A stretch of 64,000 nucleotides of DNA from Anoplolepis gracilipes (lineage: Eukaryota > Arthropoda > Insecta > Hymenoptera > Formicidae). The DNA lies in contig NC_132981.1 of NCBI RefSeq assembly GCF_047496725.1, forward strand, positions 9,288,501 through 9,352,500. The letters run 5' to 3'. Positions within the stretch are counted from its first letter, which is position 1. Every line of letters starts with the position of its first letter. The notes below the pieces were generated by a model, which was not told the origin of the DNA, made no database searches, and saw nothing but the letters and a program-made list of their open reading frames with translations. The translations under genes were made by a program, and so were the position numbers. Of this stretch, positions 1 to 10,746 are shown in pieces.

Positions 1-6
1 TTTTTT

Positions 7-179
7 TTTTTTCATAAAATTAAGAGTAAAAAATGGTTATGCGGAATACTTTTGTATAATATATATAATTTAATATAAAATAATTATGAATCTTATAACA
101 GAATAGTATTAATAATATGTAAAAAGAGGAAATAGTTTATTTTTTCATGAAGTTAAGTTTAAAAAATGGTTATGCGGAA
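7..179 (+). repeat. Diverged direct repeat (two 40-base copies)
   Basis: Copies at 7-46 and 140-179 both start with a T run and CAT and end in AAAAAATGGTTATGCGGAA; they differ at four positions. The offset is 133 bases. The first copy is near the window edge, so further copies may exist to the left. Confidence 0.7.
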
Positions 180-1561
180 ATAAAAAAATCTATATTTTTT
201 TATAACGAATGAACGTCGTGCACATTTTTAGGTAAATTTAAAAATAAATATATATATATATACTTGTGTCTTTTTCTCACTTGAACAGGAATTACATTTA
301 CTAATTAAATATCATGTTATAATTTGTATTTTAATACTTGAAATTTTAAACTATAAAAAAACCGAAAAAAGCTAAAAAAACATTCCTTAGATTTTGCATC
401 AAATATTTTATTCGTGTGTTTATTTTTGAGCAAGCCTTATTTTGTAAACGTAAATATTGTATATAAAGGAAATGTGACAAATCTCTGTTAAATTCTAACT
501 TAAAATATTCATATTTGTAAAAAGAAACAATAGCACTTTTATCACGAATCATTTCGATTGTCGAATAGTGATTTTTTTTTTTTTTTTGAAGTCAGTCATA
601 TTGATTACATCCAACGAGCAAAATTTTATGGAATACAATTTTTAGTCTAGTCTTTGAATGGCTATATTTTTGTGGAACCTCAATTACGGTGTAGACTGTC
701 GAGCATATATATGTACATATATTTAACGGTGACTACCCGGTATAAGGCGGAGAGAGGCGCGTCCTTATTCAGGTAAAAATCGAAATATTTGAGATAGCTG
801 AGAAGCAATATATTAACTGGGAGCTCTGCTTCAATTTCTCCGGTATCGTTATAGTGTTTTTTTAATAGTTTTCATATAAGCAGTCAGTGGAAAATATGCA
901 TGACAGACAAGAACAAATATTTTTATCGATTATTAGAAGAAACGATCACATCGATCTTTCGACCATGCAATATCATAAATTCAGATGTAAAGATTCAGAT
1001 GTTGACATAGGTTATATTGTATCACGTGATTATTTGTTTACCATGCGTATTATGCAAGTGCGACCTAATATTAAGTAACCGCAGAAATTCGCGGCGTACT
1101 AGTCACTTTCGCTTTGAGTGACTATGAAGGCGTTGATGAAAGTGTCAGGGCAAATGAGTCACTTTCAGTGTGACAACTGGTTCTACAACAGTTTACTAGA
1201 AGCAGATGCAACTTTGCGATAAAAGTAGTCTCTATTTGGTAATTCGTAATTTCTTTAACACTTTTGTGATCCTAAGAACAATATTTTTGAAAGAATGTCG
1301 GGAATTCTGTAAGATTATTGCAATATTCTTGATTTATAGTCAATCGTATCTTGATTGTATAATGTATTAATATTTTGCATTATTCGACGCATGAATATTT
1401 ATTGCATTAATTACTATATTCATTAATATTTATATACTTTGTACATTATATAAAATTGATATAATTTTATTAATTATTTTATATTTCATATTAATAGATT
1501 CTATTATATTACATATCGATATATATTAGATTGTCTTGGATAATTATAAAAAAAAGTAGTG

Positions 1562-1601
1562 TTTATATCATTGAACTTTATTAAAAGTTCAATGATATAA
1601 A
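1562..1601. repeat. Perfect 18-base inverted repeat with 4-base loop
   Basis: The left arm TTTATATCATTGAACTTT (1562-1579) and right arm AAAGTTCAATGATATAAA (1584-1601) are exact reverse complements around ATTA. The hairpin is present in copy 1 of the tandem duplication but not in copy 2. Confidence 0.85.
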
Positions 1602-1763
1602 AAATGCAGATATTCATAATTATTAAACTAGAACAGTGAAGTATATATAATGAGAATGATAATACTGATAATAAAATTTTCATATTTAGAAAATTATGCT
1701 AGCTTTTTATTTTCCATTTTAGAATTTTATGTACATTGTTTTATTATTTTATGTTATTTATTC

Positions 1764-1797
1764 ATGCAATATATGTATATGTATACATATATTGCAT
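1764..1797. repeat. Perfect 16-base inverted repeat with 2-base loop
   Basis: ATGCAATATATGTATA (1764-1779) and its exact complement TATACATATATTGCAT (1782-1797) flank TG. Copy 2 of the surrounding duplication keeps only the right arm. Confidence 0.8.
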
Positions 1798-3007
1798 ATT
1801 TAATATATTAATCACAAAAATATGTGACAAAATTTATATAATTACTATAATCAAAGGGAAAACAATTCTAAATTGATATAATTTTATTAATTATTTTATA
1901 TTTTATATTAATAGATTCTATTATATTACATATCGATATATATTAGATTTTCTTGGATGATTATAAAAAAAGTAATGTTTACTTTATTAAAAATTCAATA
2001 ATATCGAAAATGCAGATATTCATGATTATTAAACTAGAACAATGAAGTATAATGAATGAGAATGATATAATACTGATAGAACGTAATAAAGTTTTCATAT
2101 TCAAAAAATTATGCTAGCTTTATATTTTCCGTTTTAGAAATTTTATATATACATATATTGCATATTTAATATATTAATCATAAAAATATGTAACAAAATT
2201 TATATGTATAATTACTATAATCAAAGAGAAAACAATTCTGCAAAAATCGGAAATGAAATTGCCAATCAGTTTTATTCAATTTTATCAGTTTCTCGAATTT
2301 GCAATACAAATCACGATGAGAGGATCAAGAAGGAAAAAATTATACTCTTAGTGATGCCGTGTTACCGTCAGTGTATGTACATACATACTCGCAGATGTTG
2401 ATGCTCGGAAAAGCGTTGCGATACGGTGCGTCGCGCATCAATTTTAATGCGCATTGCGAGATTCTTGTAGGACAATTGCCTTGTACTCAGAGAACTGCGT
2501 ATTTTTCTGATTGATTATTCACTTTATATACGTATGTGCTGCAACTCTATCGCGATTTATGAGCCGGCAATCATGCGTTCTTCGCACGCGCCCTGTTTCT
2601 TCCGTCTTTTTTGTTTAATTAGAATATACGAGTATTATACGCGTAACGCCTGTACTTTCGAATGGAAAAAATATTTGCGTGATTTGCATTCGAGGCTTGA
2701 GGCCTCTTGGATTTATGTCTTAAGGCCGTTTCGAAAATATACGTCTTTCGCGTTGAGCTGATAAGATTTACGTCGCTCGATGAACCTTATGCGAATTCGT
2801 CCATCTATTACGAGCGGTATGATTAATGTATACATAGTGCTCCAATAATTACAAACTTTCTCCTAAACACATATGTTAGAAAGCGAGCGAAAAAATGAAG
2901 ATTATTTATTTTTACTGACAGCTGATGCTGATGTAATATTTATCATCTAGTGACATAAGCCTCAATAGCACCAAACAAATAACAAAATTATATATATGAA
3001 ATGCATG

Positions 3008-3084
3008 ATTTAACAAAAGTAACTATAAACAATAATAATAATAATAATATATTATATATTATTATTCAGTTACTTTTGTTAAAT
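3008..3084. repeat. Hairpin with 17-base perfect arms, MITE-like
   Basis: ATTTAACAAAAGTAACT (3008-3024) and AGTTACTTTTGTTAAAT (3068-3084) are exact reverse complements separated by AT-rich sequence built on AAT/ATT repeats. The total length is 77 bases. It resembles a very short fold-back element, but no clear target-site duplication was found. Confidence 0.6.
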
Positions 3085-3704
3085 TATATTAATTTTTTAA
3101 AATAAACTTTTAATTATTAAAATATTTAATATTAAAAATTTCTTTGATTCGATTCTAATGAAAATTCTTTGCAATTTTTCCGTGTATACTTCATTGCTCT
3201 GTGATTTTTGTTATTGATGCGATAACTTTGTACTTTTAATTGTATCTACATAAGCATAAGACATTGTGCTTCAATTTACAACTGGTGTGATTTAGTATCT
3301 TATAACTAGTTACAAAAGGAAGTGCGTTGCGAAGATGAACATTTACTGTTGAATTGCGAAATAGGTAGAGAAAATGATGGACATTTGCAACTAGAAAGAG
3401 TAGTAAGAAGAATGCTAAAGGTTATTACGAATGTTACGGAAACGTAAAAGAGACTTGGGGACAGATAATGGTTCGCGAGAACAGAAAGGCTTTCGCGTCG
3501 ATAATGCATGCAAAAATGACAACGATGAGAGAGAAAGAAGATGAGGTATATAATATGTTCCAGTCTTTGCATTTCAATTGTAGATGCTAGAAACTAAAGT
3601 AAAAGGACAATGACAAAGTTTCAATAATTAATAAGATGTTAAAGTTTCGTTGAAATAATATATAATAATTTTTTTTAATATTAAGATACTTTATTAACAG
3701 AAAA

Positions 3705-3708
<4 letters not shown>

Positions 3709-3755
<47 letters not shown>
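3709..3755. repeat. TA microsatellite
   Basis: Uninterrupted TA dinucleotides over about 47 bases after an A run. Confidence 0.95.
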
Positions 3756-3762
<7 letters not shown>

Positions 3763-3990
3763 ACTTTTATTGTCATTTCACAATTTTAAATTATAAAATA
3801 TATTATAATTTTGAACTAGAGATTAAATTTTAATTTATCAAAAATAATTAATATTGAATATTCTAAACTTGCGCACAACAATTAATAATCTCTCATTGAT
3901 TTTTTTTTTTTTTCAAATTTTCAATAAAATAAGTAAAGGATGTCTAGATGACTTTTTGGAACATCGCATATACTGAAACGAGGGGAAAAC

Positions 3991-4345
3991 AGGCAGCCAG
4001 GCGCGGGTAGCTGTACAAGAGACAAAAAGTTAGATGAGGAAGAGCGCGAGAGACGCGGCCGGCGTGGCGAGCGAGAAATAGTTCGGAATGTAGGGCAAAG
4101 GGTTGGCGAGATCAATAAATTTTCCTCTCTCCCCTTCGCTAGCCGCTAGCGCCGAGGCGTTAGGCCTATACAATCCCTCTTCATCTCCCTTCCACCCGCG
4201 TCTTGCTTTCCTTCGTCGTCGTCGTCGTCTCATTCCAAGGAACGTGCGGATTAATATTTCAGCTTGGCCGCCCATCCGAGAAACGGCGCGACTAGGAATG
4301 GACGATGTTGGAAAAAGGGATCGACATTCGAATAATCGATACTAA
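3991..4345. other. GC-rich islet with CGT repeat
   Basis: A GC-richer islet with a CGT repeat (4212-4229) and a pyrimidine-rich centre. Short ORFs on both strands (4030-4275 minus, 4103-4345 plus) read Ser/Arg-rich sequence and show no domain. It could be a regulatory element; nothing decides it. Confidence 0.4.
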
Positions 4346-6949
4346 GGGATATCGGAGATTTATATAAATAATTCACTTTAGATATGTGTAAAAATATTTA
4401 ATTATTCATTATTTGTGAATAGTTACATAATTAATTCTTATTAAGCTCTTTTTCTTCCAAAATTAATATTTAATTTTCGTCTTACATGTTATATTTTGGG
4501 GGAAATGGTATATACTCATATTATATATCATTGTTATACAATTTATGTTATATATTATTTACGTAAAAGTTTCGCAAATCTTTATGATATTTTTTTGATA
4601 TTAAAAAAATGAAACATGATATATTAATGAATATCGCTTGTCTCTAGATTCGGATTATTTTGATTATTGTTTGATTTCTAGAAATTCACACGAAGATGCA
4701 TGTTATTTCTTTTCGCTCTCTTAGCTTGTAATCTATAGCCAACTACTATATATTGTGTATTTTATCTAGAGTCTCGCGCTCTTCCGTCACACAACTAGGT
4801 TAACCATAACACGGTAGAAGTTTCGCAACTGCGAACCCTCTTCTTTTCCAAGTTCTCTTGTGAAATGTTCGCACAGCTGACTGCGACTCGCTTTCGTTCG
4901 TAGTCGAAGGTAAAGATCACGTTCGAATCTTTTTGCTTTGTTTTTGTCACTCTTTAAAAATTGTAGGTGTAAATATTGTAAATAATATTATTGTCAGGTG
5001 TTTTATTTATGCTATATATTTTGAAGAGGTCACCTCATTGCACCTCTGCTTTTTTTTTTATATATTTCTGATTAATTTGAAGTTGACTTCAATTTTATTG
5101 GAAATTTTATTGGAATTTTATTGGAAATTTTATTAAACATTTTCTTTCTTCATTATTTTTTAATTATTTTAATATATTAAATGCCTTTGTGTGTAGTTAA
5201 ATTAAGGGGATTCAAAATTATCAACAGATCATGAATTACAGATTTCGAAAATCTCTTTTTTGTTACAAAGATTGATAAATCTTTCTCCACAATTAAAGTA
5301 TTTATAAAAACAACACGCGGGGGTTAATAATTTTATATAAAAATGATAAAAAATTAAAAAATGACAGTTGCATCGTAACAATATTTATTTAATATAAAAA
5401 ATTCTACAGTATGTTCGTGCAAGAGATATAGCGTCCGCGTTTGGAATAACGAAACAGAATATTAATAAACTTTTGAAAATGACTTTAGAAGTCAAGTAAA
5501 AAAATCTGTAAAAAATTATTCTCGTGCATCTGTGAGCGTGCGAGAGTGAAACACAAACTCACGTCAGACGTCATTTCTAAAAGTTCACAAATATTCCTTC
5601 ATGCAATTCTTAGTAGAAACCTCTCTTACTTTGTGTGTATAAATTGCAAAACTTATATTAAGCAAATATATTGTCATGTTAAGTTAAATTTTGGTCGATA
5701 ATATAGAATAGCTTTTGGATCCCCTTAAGATCTTTTTAAAATAATAGTAATGAAATTCTGAGACATGTATTTTTATTCTCTCAGTAGTCTCAACAGTATA
5801 TATAAAAGTTATAATAACTGTGGAGTATTTAGATTTCAACGTAGCGAATATTCTTTTATAATTTAAAATTTTACTATATTCTTACATCTATATTTTTTAG
5901 CTTTATCTTTATAATATATTTGTTATTTTTTATAACGCGCAATTTTCACGGGGTGGAAAGAGAGAACTGTTAGATGAACCACAAATTGCGTTGCACGGCA
6001 CGTCATACAGCCTATATTTATTAATTTACATCGTCGCCGATGTACGATGTAAACAACCGCGGCTATTTAGTTAACCTGCGCGGTGTACTCGTGCAAATGG
6101 CCAAATTTATTGGTTCGAAGCGTAGCTCGATATAATTTACGATGGCGGTCTGAGTGATTTATACACGGAGTAGCGCGATAACTGATCCTGGGAGCATTTG
6201 TGTTTCCTCATTGTGACAATAGTAGCTTCGCGAATGCAGGGAAATATATTATCCGGGAACGCGATGCCGATTATTTTTGATTTTCGTGAACCGAATTACG
6301 TTTGCACATGATAATTAATTAACTACATTTAAATAATTAATTGTATTCGCGTGATATAATACCAATCCAATAGAGTTAAATTTTAAATGCTACAAAAATG
6401 TACCTTACAATAATACATCGCAAAAATATATATGAAGATTATTTTCTATCGAGATTATACTCTCTGTGTTTTTTCAATTGCTACTGACATTTGACCGAAA
6501 CTTTAGTTAGGTCGGATAGAAAAGAATAGGTAAAACGTTTCGTTTTAAACGGAAAATTCCCGAGGCGGAGAAAGGTCTTGTCACCGGAGAGAGTTCTCGA
6601 TTAAATTCGATCGAAATGCTCTTCGGCAAGTTGTAATTGAATGTCGGGTCCCGATAGTGTACTCTGGTTGTTGCTAAATAGTAAGTTTCGATACATATGC
6701 CTCGTGTAGTTTTCTGTTGTTTTATTTTTGTAGTTCATACAAAAATTACTTACTTTTTATTCGAGTATAAGAAATTAAATATTTGATTACGATTAACTAT
6801 TCGCAATAATTGGGGAAAGATGCTTAAGTCTGATAAAATATTAAATATATTTCTATTTTAATTATTTTCTTGTTTGTGTGCAAATTTAAAATTGAAAATG
6901 TGAATGTATGGACGATTTCAGTATTGTGTTGTAGACGTCACGGCTCCAC
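4346..6949. other. AT-rich non-coding DNA
   Basis: No supported gene. Small tandem variation of GGAATTTTATT occurs at about 5098-5135. Modestly GC-richer sequence lies at 5940-6300 and 6540-6670 without recognisable content. Confidence 0.6.
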
Positions 6950-6974
6950 TTTTTTTTTTTTTTTTTTTTTTTTT
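6950..6974. repeat. Poly-T tract
   Basis: About 25 consecutive T just upstream of the GC-rich islet with the X-box. Confidence 0.9.
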
Positions 6975-6999
6975 CGCAAGCACGCTCGTTTCAATTCCG

Positions 7000-7260
7000 C
7001 AAGTACTTTCCACTCCGGTGAAACTCGAAAGGACCAGAGTTAAGGGATGAATGGGCGACGTGGTGCGAAGGGAGCGTATTCTTCGGTTCCGCGGTGGCGG
7101 CTCTGCGTGACAAAGTCAGCGATAAAAGGGGAACCCTCACCCCTTCGCGTGTCTGATCGGCGCCTTTGATGGTCACCATGGCAACTCTTCGTCTCTCTTG
7201 CTCGTCGTGTTTTCCCTTCTTTCCGCTCATTCCTTATCATTTACTTTTCTCTCTCTTTCT
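7000..7260. promoter_or_regulatory. GC-rich islet with a consensus RFX X-box
   Basis: This GC-rich islet follows a poly-T tract and precedes a pyrimidine-rich stretch. At 7172-7185 it contains GTCACCATGGCAAC, which fits the nematode/insect RFX X-box consensus GTHNYYATRRNAAC at every position. X-boxes usually lie shortly upstream of genes for ciliated sensory neurons, but no gene start was recognised nearby. An ORF at 7166-7552 opens in this motif (ATGGCAACT) and encodes a Phe/Leu/Ser-rich segment from the pyrimidine-rich DNA; I do not regard it as a supported gene. Confidence 0.3.
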
Positions 7261-10145
7261 CTTTCTTTCATGTGTTTCTTCTTTTTCTCGCAACCGTATT
7301 TTATTAATGTATCTGTACACGTGTACGATTAACAAAAAGTATATTTACGCGTCTAGACATGCTATAAATATTGATAGTTGCTTTGGGAGAGCGATATTTT
7401 TCGTCGAAGACGAATTCATCCGTGCCGTGAAAAGAACTATACAGAAAAACAAACGAATACATTTCTATACATATATAAATATTTCTTCAGAGTTATATTA
7501 CCTAATATTTTTAGTTATAAAATTAATTTTGACATTTTGGCTTTTATATTAAGAGAAATTCCAGTCTCGATCAAATATTAAATTAATATAGATTATTAAT
7601 TAATTTATTTTATCTAATTTGTGTGCAATAATTTTGAATAATTCTGAATTTTTATATAATTAGAAAATTTGAAAGTGTGACATATGAAATTATAATTTAA
7701 GACGACATATGAACGATTACTTGCTTATCTTGTAAGATCATTTTTTATGGAGTGCTTATAAAGCGATATTTTTAACTCTTCGACATAAATGCAAGTTTGC
7801 ATATCTTTGGCACCTGCTGAATGCATAGACTGGCGTGCACGTGCATGGAGGGCATTGACTTTTCACTGACATGCTTTCATTATGAATGACGTACAAAATT
7901 TTTTTAAATCTGTGAAACATCTTATACTAACTATAATTATTTTTTCATTGCTTACTTTAATATTGCCTTTTTTTGCTTTTGTTTTTTGCGAAAATTTTTT
8001 TTACAAAAATATTTTTTTAAAACTTTATGACCCGTTTTGGAATGTTGTAAATGTGATTGTTTTACTTATTCTCATATTTTTCTCTTCAAAATAATGAAGA
8101 AACGAGAATACTTAAGAGATGTAATTAATATCCATTTAATGAAGTTTGGTTGTTAATTAGAATTATTAGAATATGTTCCTCCTACAATTTTCTATCATGT
8201 CGAGAATATATCTGAATCGAGAAGACTTATAAAAAAATGAAATTAGGGAATATAAGCGGCAATTATTCAATTATCTTCTACTTGGATTTAGACAGTATTT
8301 CGACATACACAGAGAAAGGAAAAAAGTGCAGGAGGACACCCACGTAGCAACATACGTGGAGGCCTATTTTGTTACATATAAAAATAGAGAGGCGGACAGT
8401 GTGCACGTGTGCATTTCTCCTTTCGCCCGCGTGCTCCTTTCTTTCTCTTCTCGACTATTCCTGTCTGGCGCGTGCATCATTCAATTCGAAAATCCTCTTT
8501 TTTGCGAAGAAATGAAATAAATACTTTCTGTATTTTTAGATGTTTTTATTTTTCAAATTAATTAAAATTAGTTTGACACGAGTGGAACTCGATTTGGTGT
8601 TCGATGGACAAGAATCAGCGAAACAAAATAACAATACATTAATTGTATCCAACAAAATATTAGTAATTAATTTTTACAACTTTGTGTTAGTTCTAACAAC
8701 AAGTGATAATCAACAAACAAATTGCTCAAAATGAGAATTCCAGAAATTTGAGTTTTCTATAAAAAAAAATGTATGCATATGTATATATACTTAAAATTTT
8801 ACCTCAAGCATTTGATATTAAAATACTAAAATCTGTGCGTATTAATAGCCTAATAATTTTCTTGACGAGAATTTTATTAATGAGAATTTTTATGTGACAC
8901 GTTCGATTGAGATGTCATCTTTTTTTTTTCATCATTTTAGTTTGACCTTCACAATTTGTTCGTTATGCGGAGACTCGATGACTATGTGCGCCGCGAAGCT
9001 TTTACTTGGCATTTAACGTGAACTTTTAAGTTAACGTTTTTTACTAATTTTCTCAACTAGTTTTTCTAAGATGTTTGACTTCTTGAAGTTTGCAAAAGGT
9101 GACCATGTCGAAATCATGAAAATATACAAAATTATTCTAAAAGTTAAATATTTGCAAATTTTTTTTTTCAAAATGCATTTAATAAAATTTGAAAAAAATA
9201 TTTCTTATATACTTTTTTACAACTTCACATTTTTGCACAATTTTGAAATATTTTAACAATTACATTATAAATTAACAAAAATTCTTTAATATATTTTTGT
9301 AAAATTAATGTAAAGAAACTGGAAAATATGATTCAATCTTATTAATAACTGTACAATTTTATGCGCCAAAATTTTTTAACCTTAATTTGAAAATTTTAAC
9401 TTAAACTTTTAAATTATCTTTTTTTTTTTTTTTGTCTGAAACGGACTATGTCATTTTATCCAACAATGTGTAAAATATATCGTCTCGGATAGCCATCGAG
9501 ACATATTATTTATTTTGCCGAATCATTTAATACGTGCAGAATCTTATCTTATTCCACGAAATCTTTGTGAAATCAACCTTGACTTTTGGTCGAGCACGGA
9601 CAGATTTGGTTAATACGTCGTGTGAATAGTAAAAGTGGAATGAGTCAGTATTTCATATGTTACGACTAACAAAGTGTGTGTGAATTGCCAGTTTCTAAAA
9701 TGGTCCAGATATTGATTAATACCGACGAGATATCAATAATAAACCTGTCTTTGTATGCAATATTATGTATCAAACATAGCACATATTTAACGATAAATAT
9801 TCAATTGGAAAAAATAATGATTGTTTTAATGTAGAAATGTTTAATGAACTTTTATTTGTCAACTTCGAACAATGGTCCATAAATCAAATTCTGAAATATA
9901 CAAATAAATAATAGAGTTTTATTTTTTAGATAATTTTGAATTTGAAATTTATATATATTTTTATTAAAGATTTAAAACCTATTAGAAAAGATTGGTGTCC
10001 AATTGTTATCTTCTTCATTAATGATAATCTAACTGCAAAATAAAACATTGATGTTACGATTCATCATTATTATTCCTGGAAAATTTCAAGTATTCGAAAC
10101 ATAATAAAATTTGCACATGGATCTTAATTTAATTTAAGAATTAAT
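7261..10145. other. AT-rich non-coding DNA
   Basis: No supported gene. ORFs are short, Phe/Ile/Lys-rich and explained by AT-rich composition. Near 8330-8510 there is a slightly GC-richer piece. I see nothing else. Confidence 0.6.
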
Positions 10146-10460
10146 TTTAACGTATAATATATAATTTTAGAATGGAATGCTTAGCACTCCAAGTCACCTG
10201 CTCTGGAATTTGAGCTTGGTTTACAGGCTCGACCCTTGCTATGCGCGTACACGTGCACCGCGTCACCACGTGTCGGCACACACGCGCATATCCGGTCGAG
10301 ACATCCTTCACTATACGTGTCATTAAGGAGAGCGAGATATGCTCTCTCCATTGATTCATATGTACGTAGTCCCTTCTGTGATTCTCAAGGGAACGAATCA
10401 GCTGTTTTCTATCTTTTCATTTACTTGCATCGCCTGATGATTTGTTACGAATTAAAAGGA
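10146..10460. other. GC-richer patch with two CACGTG E-boxes
   Basis: Two palindromic E-boxes (CACGTG) lie at 10250-10255 and 10267-10272, 17 bases apart centre to centre. Overlapping ORFs on both strands have no domain. Paired E-boxes can bind bHLH factors; function here is unknown. Confidence 0.35.
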
Positions 10461-10705
10461 TAGAAATATTTCCGAGAAACTGTTAATTGATAACAAAATT
10501 TTTATTCTTAATAAAATCTATTTGTATTATTTTAATAAAAAAAAATAACGTTGTAATTGTTGAACGCTGAAAAGGAACATAATAAATGATAGTTCTTTAG
10601 ATCATCTTCGTTCAACGAAGGTAAACTCTATAAAATATATGGCAATTTTTTTCTTTAAAATATTTTGTTATTGTTTATTTTGATAATATATAATAGTAAT
10701 AGATA

Positions 10706-10746
<41 letters not shown>

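Larger units (their letters stand above)
1453..2239 (+). repeat. Tandem duplication with hairpin arms lost in the second copy
   Basis: Copy 1 (1453-1869) and copy 2 (1870-2239) share landmarks in order: AAATTGATATAATTTTATT, ATATCGATATATATTAGATT, AATGCAGATATTCAT, ATTATGCTAGCTTT, and an end in AAACAATTCT. Copy 2 is shorter mainly through two gaps. One removes about 10 bases (ATATCATTGA) and one removes about 48 bases. Each gap takes away the left arm of a hairpin present in copy 1. Confidence 0.8.
1..2240. other. AT-rich non-coding DNA with local duplications
   Basis: Strongly AT-rich with no supported gene. It holds a diverged 40-base repeat near the left edge (7-46 and 140-179), and a tandem duplication (1453-2239). 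A short ORF at 887-1078 (63 codons) has no recognisable domain. Around 1100-1175 the motif GTCACTTTC occurs twice with nearby complementary GTGAC copies. Confidence 0.6.
2241..3990. other. AT-rich non-coding DNA
   Basis: No supported gene. A slightly GC-richer stretch at about 2400-2770 holds a 75-codon ORF (2534-2761) without a recognisable domain. A long hairpin (3008-3084) and a TA repeat (3709-3755) are the only structured elements. Confidence 0.6.

Noticed and set aside
4900..4930. GTTCGAATC element resembling a tRNA B box
   Set aside because: No acceptor stem or A box at the right distance, so no tRNA.
7166..7552. 128-codon + strand ORF beginning near the X-box, with a hydrophobic N-terminal part
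   Set aside because: The hydrophobic stretch comes from pyrimidine-rich DNA and the rest from AT-rich DNA; no domain, no exon signals.
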